Assembly (NCBI RefSeq): GCF_037974265.1
Contig: NZ_CP150233.1
Coordinates: forward strand, 3,658,001-3,722,000
Origin: Paenibacillus sp. FSL R5-0623
Lineage (GTDB): Bacteria > Bacillota > Bacilli > Paenibacillales > Paenibacillaceae
Length of the DNA: 64,000 nucleotides
Reading direction: 5' to 3'
Shown here: positions 10,275 through 18,055 of the stretch, piece by piece
How positions within the stretch are numbered: position 1 is the first letter of the stretch
Layout: the number at the start of each line of letters is the position of its first letter
Made by a program: the position numbers and the translations under genes
Notes under the pieces: model-generated
The model's database searches: none
Told to the model about the DNA's origin: nothing
Seen by the model: the letters and a program-made list of their open reading frames with translations, nothing else

Positions 10275-10330
10275 AAATGAACGTTATTTTTTCTTTTATG
10301 TGGATAAGAAAGTAATCAACTACATACAAC

Positions 10331-10414
10331 CGTTTGCGAGGGAGCCTTAACTGGCTGAGAGGGTGTTAAACCGACCTTACCTGATTTGGATCATGCCAAC
10401 GTAGGGATGCAACG
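10331..10414 (+). ncRNA. TPP riboswitch (THI element)
   Basis: The conserved core is plain: GGCTGAGAG at 10353-10361, ACCTGATTTGG, and CGTAGGGATGC near the 3' end. The closing stem is CGTTTGC with GCAACG. It senses thiamine pyrophosphate. The downstream terminator hairpin at 10473-10505 makes this a transcriptional OFF switch for tenA. Confidence 0.92.
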
Positions 10415-10472
10415 ATGAAACGCTGTACTTGGGTAGCTCATGCGAACCCCCTTGTTTTAGTGTATTTATCTG

Positions 10473-10505
10473 CGAAACATCCTATGGATGTTTCGTTTTT
10501 TTGTT
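10473..10505 (+). terminator. Riboswitch expression-platform terminator
   Basis: CGAAACATCC and GGATGTTTCG form a perfect 10-base stem followed by a run of T. It lies between the TPP aptamer and tenA and would form when TPP is bound. Confidence 0.88.
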
Positions 10506-10541
10506 TTTAAATACATACATTATGAATTGGAGGAACACCTG

Positions 10542-11201
10542 TTGACTATTTCAGAGCGGTTATATCAGGCAGCACAGCCTGTGTGGAAGGAATGTCTTGA
10601 GCATCCCTTTGTTAAAGGGATCGGAGATGGTTCCTTACCGGTCGAACAATTTCGTTATTATTTGCTGCAAGACTACTTATACCTGTTCGATTATGCCCGT
10701 GTATTTGCACTAGGTATCGTAAAGTCAAACGACCCCAAATTGATGCAGTTTTTTAGTAAAAACGTAGATAACATCCTGAATGGTGAAATGAAAATTCATC
10801 GTTCTTATATGGAACGATTAGGAATTACAGAGGATCATGTTTTTCAGGTGAAACCTGCACTGAAAAATGCAGCCTATACTAACTATATGCTCTCTGTTTC
10901 CCATGCGGGCGGCATAGCAGAAGTTCTGGTATCCATTCTGGCCTGCTCGTGGAGCTATGCAGAGATCGGTCAAGTTCTTTCCCAAAAGCCAGGTGCAGTT
11001 GATCATCCTTTTTATGGAGAGTGGATCACAGGATATGCTTCCTCTGAATACAACAGCATCAATCAATCCCTTGTGACGTTAACGGATAAGCTATTAGAAG
11101 GCTGTAGCGAAGAAACGTACCAACGGATGAAAGATATTTTCGTGATGTGCAGTCGCTTCGAGCTTGATTTTTGGGAGATGTCTTGGAGGCTAGAGCCTTA
11201 A
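10542..11201 (+). CDS. tenA: TenA, aminopyrimidine aminohydrolase (thiaminase II)
   Basis: The 219-residue protein salvages degraded thiamine by hydrolysing 4-amino-5-aminomethyl-2-methylpyrimidine to HMP. The active-site Cys135 (ILACSW) falls at the same residue number as in Bacillus subtilis TenA. Other family features are LLQDYLYLFDYARVF and the C-terminal FELDFWEMSW with its glutamate. I take TTG 10542 as the start, with GGAGGA 7 bases upstream. A longer in-frame reading from 10488 would run through the terminator. It is controlled by the TPP riboswitch and stands alone, without thiazole or HMP biosynthesis genes. Confidence 0.93.
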   Translation: MTISERLYQAAQPVWKECLEHPFVKGIGDGSLPVEQFRYYLLQDYLYLFDYARVFALGIVKSNDPKLMQFFSKNVDNILNGEMKIHRSYMERLGITEDHVFQVKPALKNAAYTNYMLSVSHAGGIAEVLVSILACSWSYAEIGQVLSQKPGAVDHPFYGEWITGYASSEYNSINQSLVTLTDKLLEGCSEETYQRMKDIFVMCSRFELDFWEMSWRLEP

Positions 11202-11325
11202 GTTCACTGGTAGTTCATTCAATTAGAGAGTACCATATGACACCACTCATTCAGATTCATTTAAGAATTGCCATCTATGATGATTACATATCAAAAGATA
11301 CAACAACAATCATGAGGTGATGGCA

Positions 11326-13011
11326 ATGAGTATATACAAATGGCCCAAATATATCGGTGTAGCGGTGTTATGTACTGCAATGCTGACAGCATGCAGCTCG
11401 ACTAATCAAGGCAATGGAGAGTCGGACAACAATTCGACTGAGAAGGAACAAACGAATACGGATAATCAGAGCAAAACGGAGAATACTGCGCAGACAGTAG
11501 GGTATGCAGATCAAATCAACAAAACTGAGGTTATGTCCATTTCGATTGATGTGGATGAAGCGGCATGGAAAGAAATGCTCGATAATGCAAATGAGGAGCA
11601 GTACATCTCATCTAATATTACGATTAACGGAACAACGATTGAAAACGTCGGAATTCGTCCAAAGGGTAACTCCAGCCTTCGGCAAGTCGCTAGCGATGAT
11701 ACAACGGATCGATATAGTTTCAAAATCAAGTTTGATGAATACGTTAAGGATCAAACTTGGATGGGGTTGGACAAGCTCGTTGTGAACAACATGATTAGCG
11801 ACAATAGTTATATGAAGGAATACTTGAGTTATGACATCATGAGTTATATTGGCGTAGAGGCACCTTTATTCGCATTCTCCAATATTAGTGTAAATGGAGA
11901 GACTTGGGGTTTGTACCTAGCTGTTGAAGACATTGACAGCGGATATCTCGCCCGAGCCAAGAATGATGAGGGTGAACTTTACAAACCGAACAATGATGAC
12001 AACATGGGGGCAGGAGGAATGGGAGGGCCCGATGGCAATCCTTTTGCACAAGGGTATGGAAATATGCAGCCTCCTACTGAAGATATAGCGCCACCGGATG
12101 GTGGAAGTCCGCCGAATATGAACAACGGGACAGAAGAAGATGGTGCCGACACATTACCAGAAGCAGGTATGAAGGGTAACCGCGGTCCAGGTGGTATGGA
12201 CGGAAGCGGCAATGGTGTTTCATTGGTGTATACCGATGACAAATCATCCAGTTACTCCGCCATCTTCGACAATGCTGAGACCAAAACAACAGAGGAAGAT
12301 TATCAGCGTGTCATTGAATCGCTCAAAAACTTGAGCACAGGTACCGAACTGGAGAAATATGTGGATGTGGACGAAGTTCTGAGATATTTTGCGGCCCACA
12401 CGGTCGTTGTCAATATGGACAGTTACACGTCCAACATGGGACATAACTATTATCTGTATGAGAACGATGGACAGATCAGCATGTTGCCCTGGGACTACAA
12501 CATGGCCTTCGGTGGATTTCAAGCTGGTTCTGCCTCCGATGTCGTGAATCTGGCGATTGATACGCCGGTATCAGGGGTCAGTCTGGACGAACGTCCAATT
12601 TTAGGAAAGCTCCTTGAGGTGCCGGAGTATAAGGCCAAGTATCATGAATATTTGCAGGAGATCGTAGATGGATACTTCGCAGACGGAAAATTTGAAGAAA
12701 AAGTGCAAAGCCTGAATAACATGATCTCCGAATATGTGAAGCAAGACCCTACAGCGTTTATTACGTATGATAAGTACGAGGACGCTGTTGCAGAATTAAC
12801 CAAACTCGGCTCGCTGCGTGCAGAAAGTATACAAGGGCAACTGGACGGAGATATTCCTTCCACGACCGAGAAACAAAAAGAGGATTCGGATTCACTGATT
12901 GATGCTTCTTCGGTTGACCTGTCCAAACTGGGTGAAAATAATGCTCGAGGAGGCATGGGAGGTCGCGGTCGTGGAGCTGCAGAGGGTAATCAGTCTAAGG
13001 ATGGAAAATAA
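11326..13011 (+). CDS. CotH-family kinase-domain lipoprotein
   Basis: The 561-residue protein starts at ATG 11326, with GAGG 8 bases upstream, and carries a lipoprotein signal ending in the lipobox LTAC, so it is anchored outside the membrane. After a Ser/Asn/Gln-rich spacer comes a CotH protein-kinase-like domain: GIRPKGNSS, YDIMSYIGVEAP, GLYLAVEDID, MDSYTSNMGHNYYLY and LPWDYNMAFGGF. A Gly/Pro/Met-rich insert (about 235-300) interrupts the domain, and the C-terminal end is Gly/Arg-rich. CotH kinases phosphorylate spore-coat proteins such as CotB. The exported, lipid-anchored form suggests a different, cell-surface target, which is inference. Confidence 0.85.
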   Translation: MSIYKWPKYIGVAVLCTAMLTACSSTNQGNGESDNNSTEKEQTNTDNQSKTENTAQTVGYADQINKTEVMSISIDVDEAAWKEMLDNANEEQYISSNITINGTTIENVGIRPKGNSSLRQVASDDTTDRYSFKIKFDEYVKDQTWMGLDKLVVNNMISDNSYMKEYLSYDIMSYIGVEAPLFAFSNISVNGETWGLYLAVEDIDSGYLARAKNDEGELYKPNNDDNMGAGGMGGPDGNPFAQGYGNMQPPTEDIAPPDGGSPPNMNNGTEEDGADTLPEAGMKGNRGPGGMDGSGNGVSLVYTDDKSSSYSAIFDNAETKTTEEDYQRVIESLKNLSTGTELEKYVDVDEVLRYFAAHTVVVNMDSYTSNMGHNYYLYENDGQISMLPWDYNMAFGGFQAGSASDVVNLAIDTPVSGVSLDERPILGKLLEVPEYKAKYHEYLQEIVDGYFADGKFEEKVQSLNNMISEYVKQDPTAFITYDKYEDAVAELTKLGSLRAESIQGQLDGDIPSTTEKQKEDSDSLIDASSVDLSKLGENNARGGMGGRGRGAAEGNQSKDGK

Positions 13012-13076
13012 GTGACTTCCGTAAAGCGAAAAGATAATTCTTAGGGGCGCATCGGAATGAACTTAAAAACAAAACA

Positions 13077-13159
13077 AACGAAGGAAAAGGAACGCTTGTA
13101 TAAGCTTGTTTGTTTCGTGATGTTGCTGAAAAAAAGGCGGAGTATATCCGTCTTTTTTT
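13077..13159 (+). repeat. Hairpin repeat, copy 1 (related to 47536-47616), doubling as terminator
   Basis: The 19-mer AACGAAGGAAAAGGAACGC at 13077-13095 and the hairpin 13129-13159 containing GGCGGAGTATATCCGTC recur at 47536-47616. The stem is AAAAAAAGGCGGA with TCCGTCTTTTTTT. At the other copy two stem positions are changed on both arms, keeping pairing. Copy 2 lies directly upstream of an IS200-type transposase remnant, so this may be a solo end of such an element. Here the T-runs make it a bidirectional terminator between the CotH gene and the coat operon. Confidence 0.65.
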
Positions 13160-13226
13160 CATTGTTGAATTTTTTAATACAGGAACATTTTGTTCTCAGA
13201 AGTCTCTGCTTAAATCAAAAACGGTG

Positions 13227-13523
13227 TCAGGACGGAATGTTCATTGCCGTTTGAATGTTTTTCAGGTCGAGCTGAATTTGCTCTGGAATATGGTAGGGAT
13301 GGTATAAGCCATGCTGTACCATGTAATTTGATATCTTTTCATGAGAGTCAATGGCTTCATCGAGCTGTTTCATCAAAATTTGCTTGATTTCGGGAGTGGC
13401 ACATTCGGTCACAGCCATGGCGTAATTTCTGACTCCGCTCTTGGCGTTTATCAACAGATCCATTGCGATCACGTCATCCGTTAGCGTATGAAGGCCTGCC
13501 ATATGTTCTAATATTGGGTTCAT
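13227..13523 (-). CDS. CotF-family spore coat protein
   Basis: The 98-residue helical protein contains the CotF-like pattern TDDVIAMDLLINAKSGVRN, TECATPEIKQIL and a C-terminal HGLYHPY segment. AGGAGA lies 7 bases before the ATG. It is the last gene of a five-gene minus-strand operon. The order (two small coat-like proteins, alcohol dehydrogenase, two more coat-like proteins) mirrors the yraG-yraF-adhB-yraE-yraD group of B. subtilis. Confidence 0.82.
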   Translation of the reverse strand: MNPILEHMAGLHTLTDDVIAMDLLINAKSGVRNYAMAVTECATPEIKQILMKQLDEAIDSHEKISNYMVQHGLYHPYHIPEQIQLDLKNIQTAMNIPS

Positions 13524-13534
13524 TTGGTTATCTC

Positions 13535-13735
13535 CTATACAGTCGCTTTAGTCAGCACTCCACCGAGCTCCTGAAGCTGCTGTTGTGATAATGTCGCATC
13601 TTGTTGCAAAATTTGCTTGAGCTCCGGGTCGGTTACCAAAGCTTGCATGGTCTTGGATTTAGTCATGCAAACCGTCTTGAACGCAGCAATTTCATGTACC
13701 TCGAGCACCTCATGCAATGCGTATTTGGAATTCAT
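13535..13735 (-). CDS. Small coat-associated helical protein, YraE/YraG-like
   Basis: The 66-residue protein begins MNSKYALHEVLEVHEIAAFK and contains a TKSKTMQALVTDPELKQIL helix. It is paralogous to the 80-residue protein at 15298-15540 ([22 protein letters not shown]). GGGAGG lies 9 bases before the ATG. It is paired with the downstream CotF-like gene, 11 bases away, presumably as a two-part coat module. Confidence 0.75.
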   Translation of the reverse strand: MNSKYALHEVLEVHEIAAFKTVCMTKSKTMQALVTDPELKQILQQDATLSQQQLQELGGVLTKATV

Positions 13736-13766
13736 TCGAATTGTCCTCCCATGTATCTATCCATAT

Positions 13767-14903
13767 TTAAGGCTTTAAAATAACTTTAATACAATTGTCC
13801 GTTTTGGTATCAAACACTTCATAGCCACGCTTGGCATCACTGAGCGGAATTACGTGTGTAACAATGTCGCCAGGGTCCACTTTGCCAGACGTAACCAACT
13901 CGTACATATATGGCATGTAGTGAATGACCGGAGCTTGTCCGGAACGGATATTCACGTTTCGCTGCATGATGTCACCGAGCGGGAAGCCGTTATAACGTCC
14001 GCCGTATACCCCAGTGACCTGGATGGTGCCGCCTTTGCGGACAGCCTGAGATGCAATGATAAATGCACTCATGGTACCACCTTGCAGTTTCAAACCGCTT
14101 GCCAAATATTCAAGATCGCTCATCTTGCCGTCCATTCCTACTGCATCAATCACGACATCGGCGCCGCCTTTGGTCATTTCCTTGAGCGTGTTCCCAATAT
14201 TCTTATCCTGTTCGAAGTTTACGACTTCTACATGGTTCGTTCGCTTCGCATGCTGCAAGCGGTAATCCACATAGTCGACGGCTATGACCCGCTTAGCTCC
14301 TTTCAGCCAGCAGAATTTCTGGGCCAAAAGTCCGACCGGACCGCAGCCGAGCACAATGACCGTATCTCCATTTTTTACGCCGGCGTTATCTACGCTCCAG
14401 AATGCCGTGGTCATGGCATCGGCGATCAGGCTTAGCTTTTCGTCAGGTTGTTCGCAGTTTTCAGGAATCTTAAAGTGAGTAAAATTAGCAAACGGAACCC
14501 GTAAATACTCGGCTTGCCCGCCAGGATATCCGCCAGTCGTTCCGGAGTAGCCGAAATATGCGCCCATATCCCCGTGTTCGTTGGAATTGTCACATTGGCT
14601 TTCCAGCTGATTTTTGCAAAAAAAGCATTCCCCGCATGCAATGTTAAATGGAATGATCACACGATCGCCTTTTTTTACTTTTGTCACGCCGGGACCTACT
14701 TCTTCAACGATGCCCATCGGCTCATGTCCGATGACATAGTTCTCCTGAAGGTTTGGGATCATTCCGTGAATCAGATGAAGATCAGAACCGCAAATGGCGG
14801 TACTAGTGATCTTTACGATCATATCGTCCGGTTTCACAATCTTCGCGTCCGGCACCTCTTTGACCACGACATTTTTAACCCCTTGATATGTTACCGCCTT
14901 CAT
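13767..14903 (-). CDS. Zinc-dependent alcohol dehydrogenase, AdhB/YraE-cluster type
   Basis: The 378-residue MDR-family dehydrogenase has catalytic zinc ligands in ICGSDLHL and GHEPMG, the structural zinc lobe [15 protein letters not shown], and a Rossmann motif [12 protein letters not shown]. It oxidises an alcohol or reduces an aldehyde with NAD(P). The substrate cannot be inferred, although glutathione-independent formaldehyde-dehydrogenase-like proteins have this shape. Its ATG overlaps the TGA of the preceding CotF-like gene (ATGA) and has GGAGG upstream, so translation is probably coupled. The position inside a coat operon suggests expression in the mother cell and a coat-linked role. 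Confidence 0.88.
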   Translation of the reverse strand: MKAVTYQGVKNVVVKEVPDAKIVKPDDMIVKITSTAICGSDLHLIHGMIPNLQENYVIGHEPMGIVEEVGPGVTKVKKGDRVIIPFNIACGECFFCKNQLESQCDNSNEHGDMGAYFGYSGTTGGYPGGQAEYLRVPFANFTHFKIPENCEQPDEKLSLIADAMTTAFWSVDNAGVKNGDTVIVLGCGPVGLLAQKFCWLKGAKRVIAVDYVDYRLQHAKRTNHVEVVNFEQDKNIGNTLKEMTKGGADVVIDAVGMDGKMSDLEYLASGLKLQGGTMSAFIIASQAVRKGGTIQVTGVYGGRYNGFPLGDIMQRNVNIRSGQAPVIHYMPYMYELVTSGKVDPGDIVTHVIPLSDAKRGYEVFDTKTDNCIKVILKP

Positions 14904-15286
14904 GCTTGGTGTCCTCCAATATGTTCGTCTGGGGTCCGATCAAACATCCCTTTACGCGACGTATCACCCGGGAACAGATTCATCTGCCCGATCATCACCG
15001 TGTTGTTCGCCGAAAGCTGGTCGAGTTGGTACTGTTCATTTAGTTCGTAAGGATGGAACCATTTTTTGCGAATCATTAGCTCCGAGATTTCCTGGTGCAT
15101 TGCAATCCCTTGTTTAAGCTGAGTGTGCAGCAGGGCTCTTACATCCGGAGAAGCCGTTTCCGTCAGAGCGATGGACAAATTACGCACACCTTCCTTGGCA
15201 CGAATAAGGAAGTCCATGGCAAAAGTCATATCTGCCATTTCCGGCATATTTAATGAGTTAATCGGGTCTAAATAATCGGTATTCAT
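14900..15286 (-). CDS. CotF-family spore coat protein
   Basis: The 128-residue helical protein contains [37 protein letters not shown], given here only as its family pattern, at about residues 16-55 and [14 protein letters not shown] at about 85-98. It is a longer paralogue of the protein at 13227-13523, with a 30-residue C-terminal extension. GGGGAG precedes its ATG. It is second in the operon and overlaps the dehydrogenase start by four bases. Confidence 0.82.
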   Translation of the reverse strand: MNTDYLDPINSLNMPEMADMTFAMDFLIRAKEGVRNLSIALTETASPDVRALLHTQLKQGIAMHQEISELMIRKKWFHPYELNEQYQLDQLSANNTVMIGQMNLFPGDTSRKGMFDRTPDEHIGGHQA

Positions 15287-15297
15287 TTGAGCTCCCC

Positions 15298-15540
15298 TTA
15301 ATGTGTTATAGGTGTCGGACTACTCGGAACAGGCGCTTGGAAAGGAGCTTTTGCGTAAATGGCTTGCAGCTCGGAGATCTGTTGTATGGATTGAGTGACG
15401 TCTTTTTGCATTAAAGCTTTTAGCTCTTGGTCAAAGACCAGACCTTGCATCAGTTTGGACTTGGCGATGCAGAGCGTTTTAAAGTTTAAAGCTTCATGCA
15501 GTTCCATTGATTCGTGCGGTGCTAGTTTTGGGTTGTTCAT
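15298..15540 (-). CDS. Small coat-associated helical protein, first gene of coat operon
   Basis: The 80-residue protein starts [21 protein letters not shown] and ends in a Pro-rich tail. It is a paralogue of the protein at 13535-13735. I choose ATG 15540 and not the longer reading from 15591, because the intervening sequence contains the 12-base AAGGAGGTGATC. That is an exact complement to the canonical 16S rRNA 3' end, ending 9 bases before the ATG. It is divergently transcribed from the gene at 15719. Confidence 0.78.
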   Translation of the reverse strand: MNNPKLAPHESMELHEALNFKTLCIAKSKLMQGLVFDQELKALMQKDVTQSIQQISELQAIYAKAPFQAPVPSSPTPITH

Positions 15541-15718
15541 GGAGAAACTGATCACCTCCTTCTTTTTCATCAACGTTAGATTTTCCAACAAATCGGATCT
15601 TATACTGAAATGGATTACCAGAGATAGAAACTCCGAATATTCCCATACATTTGCAGGAATATAAACAAAATCTTAACCCGATACTTATTGTTGTTTACAA
15701 AAGGGAGGAGGACTCGCT

Positions 15719-16000
15719 GTGCCCAATAAAAACAAAATTGATCTAGCCACCAAAAATGCAAGAAAACCGGCAGAAGGTGCACTTGAATCGAGTGGTAATA
15801 CGCTGGAACAGCATGCATCTAACGCGGTTTCTGAGGTGCAGAAGGCTTTAAATCAGGCAATAAGCTCGATAAGTGAATCTGATGTGGCAACAAATTCACA
15901 AGCGTTGGAGACAGCAAGGCAGCAATTAACCCGAGCAGAGGAATTTTTAGATCAAGCGCAAACTTCAGCAAATACATTACGTCTGCCTGACCAACAATAA
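15719..16000 (+). CDS. Small hydrophilic helical protein of unknown function
   Basis: The 93-residue protein is rich in Ala, Gln, Ser and Asn, has no Cys and no membrane segment, and reads as one or two long amphipathic helices (VSEVQKALNQAISSISESD and LETARQQLTRAEEFLDQAQ). GTG 15719 is the start, with GGGAGGAGG 7 bases upstream. I do not recognise the family. Divergent orientation to the coat operon suggests, weakly, a sporulation link. A good terminator follows at 16113. Confidence 0.65.
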   Translation: MPNKNKIDLATKNARKPAEGALESSGNTLEQHASNAVSEVQKALNQAISSISESDVATNSQALETARQQLTRAEEFLDQAQTSANTLRLPDQQ

Positions 16001-16112
16001 ATGTTTTGGTACAGATGGGCTCAGCTGATCTCTTCTTTTTCGGGTCATGTGGAGTCAGACTTGCTAATGTTGAAGTAGGGTCGTCCGCATAAACACGGGA
16101 GAATCACCGTCA

Positions 16113-16143
16113 AAAGGCTTCGGCTTGCGCCGAAGTTTTTTTT
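16113..16143 (+). terminator. Intrinsic terminator
   Basis: CTTCGGC and GCCGAAG form a GC-rich stem, followed by nine T. It closes the unit that begins at 15719. Confidence 0.85.
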
Positions 16144-16268
16144 ATATGTCTGGGTCATTTTCAAAAACACGTAGAAAAAGACGATTACGGGCCAGGTATT
16201 AGAAAAAGTCTGGAACATATTATAGGTAATATCTATTCAAATATGTTAAGGAGGACATCATAAAACCT

Positions 16269-17354
16269 ATGTTACCTATGGAAAAGTATTTCGGTAAGTT
16301 GGAACTCGTTCATTCCTTTTATGGGCCTATGCCTACAGGCGTTAGTGTATCCGAAACCGGGCGTATCTTTATTTGCTTTCCGAAATGGGGAGATGACGTT
16401 AGATTTACGGTAGCTGAAATTGTTGAGGGTCAGCTGCAGCCTTATCCTAATTTAGAATCGAATTTGTTCAATCCTTCGAATCTCACGATGTCCTTTATCA
16501 GTGTGCAAAGTGTTGTTACAGATGGAAGGGGAACCTTATGGGTACTGGATACGGCTGCACCTAATTTTTCTGAGCCTATGAAAGGTGGGGCAAAATTAGT
16601 CGCGGTAGATTTAGAAACAAATACAATAAGAAAAGTATATACATTTGCAGAAGATGTAGTCTTGCCAACAACATATCTGAATGATGTCCGATTTGACTTT
16701 CGTGTAGGTAACGCAGGTTACGCATATATTACGGATTCTTCTTCCAATGGTCCAGGCGCTATTATCGTCGTAAATTTAGAAAATGGAAATGCGTATAGAC
16801 GGTTGAATGGAGCAAGCTCAACCTCACCCGATCCCTATTTTGTACCGAAAGTGGAAGGTGAAATTTTGATGAATCGGAACGCGGATGGTTCGACATCTCC
16901 CTTTCGATTGGCCTCTGATGGTATAGCCATTTCCCCGGATGGCAAAATGTTATTCTATTGTCCCTTAACCAGTCGCCAGCTATATTCGATCTCAACCGAA
17001 TCGTTAAGAGACAGAGCAATACCCGATTTCAAGTTAAGTGATCTTGTGCAGTATTGGGGAGAGAAGGGTGCATCGGATGGCATGATCACGGACGCAAAAG
17101 GAAACGTTTATGCTGGAGATTATGAAAACGATAGTATTCGCAAGATATTACCGAATGGAATCATGGAAACCATCGCCCATGACCCCAGAATTTTATGGCC
17201 GGATACTTTTTCTATTGGTCCCGATCAATACTTATATGTAATTGTGAACCAATTACATAGGCAGGCCAGATTTCATTACGGAAAAGACCTGCGACAAAAA
17301 CCCTATAGTTTACTACGTATGAAAATAGATGAATTACCTGCTCCTACCTTTTGA
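16269..17354 (+). CDS. Yellow/major royal jelly protein-family beta-propeller protein
   Basis: The 361-residue protein has the six-bladed propeller pattern of the MRJP/Yellow family: MPTGVSVSETGRIFICFPKW near the N-terminus, DGRGTLWVLDT, LNDVRFD, AYITDSSSNGPGAIIVVNL, SDGIAISPDGKMLFYCPLTSRQLYSI and DGMITDAKGNVYAGDYE. Such proteins are best known in insects and have scattered bacterial homologues. Catalytic function in bacteria is unclear, and lactonase-like or dopachrome-related roles are only suggestions. No signal peptide is seen. AAGGAGG lies 14 bases before ATG 16269, a long spacing. Confidence 0.85.
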   Translation: MLPMEKYFGKLELVHSFYGPMPTGVSVSETGRIFICFPKWGDDVRFTVAEIVEGQLQPYPNLESNLFNPSNLTMSFISVQSVVTDGRGTLWVLDTAAPNFSEPMKGGAKLVAVDLETNTIRKVYTFAEDVVLPTTYLNDVRFDFRVGNAGYAYITDSSSNGPGAIIVVNLENGNAYRRLNGASSTSPDPYFVPKVEGEILMNRNADGSTSPFRLASDGIAISPDGKMLFYCPLTSRQLYSISTESLRDRAIPDFKLSDLVQYWGEKGASDGMITDAKGNVYAGDYENDSIRKILPNGIMETIAHDPRILWPDTFSIGPDQYLYVIVNQLHRQARFHYGKDLRQKPYSLLRMKIDELPAPTF

Positions 17355-17461
17355 TATATTGCGTAAGTCAATCTGCCCTAAGACATCATTAAACAAATGA
17401 ACAACAAGCTCTGATATAATAAGCAAATAGCAGCGATCTATTTTCTATGGAGGTGAGGCTA

Positions 17462-17578
17462 TTGAAAACAATCGGTGTAGGATTCTTACATGCACGGCTC
17501 TATGCAAAGCCAGTGAAGGATATGGCAATGCTTTGCATAGAGCCTGGCAATAATCACATTGCCAACGACGAATCGTAA
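17462..17578 (+). CDS. Possible 38-codon small ORF containing strong hairpins
   Basis: TTG 17462 is preceded by GGAGGTGAGG with good spacing and opens a 38-codon frame ending TAA 17576. Inside it GGCTCTATGCAAAGC (17496-17510) and GCTTTGCATAGAGCC (17530-17544) form a perfect 15-base inverted repeat. Next to it TGGCAAT (17545-17551) and ATTGCCA (17558-17564) form a second. No T-run follows either. The stretch may be a leader peptide with an attenuating structure for the downstream CD3324-type gene, or an unrelated structured RNA or small mobile element. I do not recognise the peptide. Confidence 0.4.
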   Translation: MKTIGVGFLHARLYAKPVKDMAMLCIEPGNNHIANDES

Positions 17579-17633
17579 TATTCTACTAACTGGCTTTGCA
17601 CCTTATTGATCTATTAAATAAGGAGTGAGGCCC

Positions 17634-17900
17634 ATGAAATATTCAAAAGCCGAGTCTATTTTTCCGGAAGAATTGCTACGTATCATTCAAGAATACGTTC
17701 AAGGCGAATTGGTTTATATCCCCAAACCCAAAGAGACGCATCTAAAATGGGGCGAGAAAACAGAGAGCAAGAGTAAGGTCTTTGCTCGAAACGCTGAAAT
17801 TAAATCCTTATTCCTTAATGGAGTCAGGATAGAGGAGTTGGCGGATCGGTATTTCTTGTCCTGTGAAAGTATTAAGAAAATAGTCTATACAAAGAATTAA
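17634..17900 (+). CDS. CD3324-family small DNA-binding-like protein
   Basis: The 88-residue protein has the pattern of the CD3324 family: MKYSKAESIFPEELLRIIQ, YVQGELVYIPKP, WGEKTESK, then a helix-turn-helix-like C-terminus RIEELADRYFLSCESIKKIVY. Such proteins are common in Firmicutes and are thought to be regulators, though targets are unknown to me. AAGGAG lies 8 bases before ATG 17634. The in-frame GTG at 17625 is inside that site and rejected. A terminator follows. Confidence 0.8.
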   Translation: MKYSKAESIFPEELLRIIQEYVQGELVYIPKPKETHLKWGEKTESKSKVFARNAEIKSLFLNGVRIEELADRYFLSCESIKKIVYTKN

Positions 17901-17904
17901 TGCT

Positions 17905-17946
17905 ATCCGCTAACACGTCTTATCGACGGTTTAGCGGATTTTGTTC
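17905..17946 (+). terminator. Intrinsic terminator
   Basis: ATCCGCTAA (17905-17913) pairs with TTAGCGGAT (17931-17939), followed by TTTGTT. Confidence 0.7.
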
Positions 17947-18055
17947 AAAGATGACTTAAATCAACTTATACATAGTAACCGCACCTCTAAATCAATAGAC
18001 TCAAGCTAAGGTTGTTGTGATGAAGGACGGCCGGATCATGAAAGGGGTGTAATGA

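Noticed and set aside
13057..13307. Two overlapping small frames after the CotH gene
   Set aside because: They run through a hairpin terminator and the antisense of a coat gene; no ribosome sites fit.
13854..15117. Several plus-strand frames of 60-190 codons opposite the alcohol dehydrogenase and coat genes
   Set aside because: They are antisense shadows of well-supported minus-strand genes and contain no recognisable domains.
16081..16143. Possible riboswitch or small RNA before the Yellow-like gene
   Set aside because: Only a plain GC-rich terminator hairpin with T-run is visible; no conserved riboswitch core was found.
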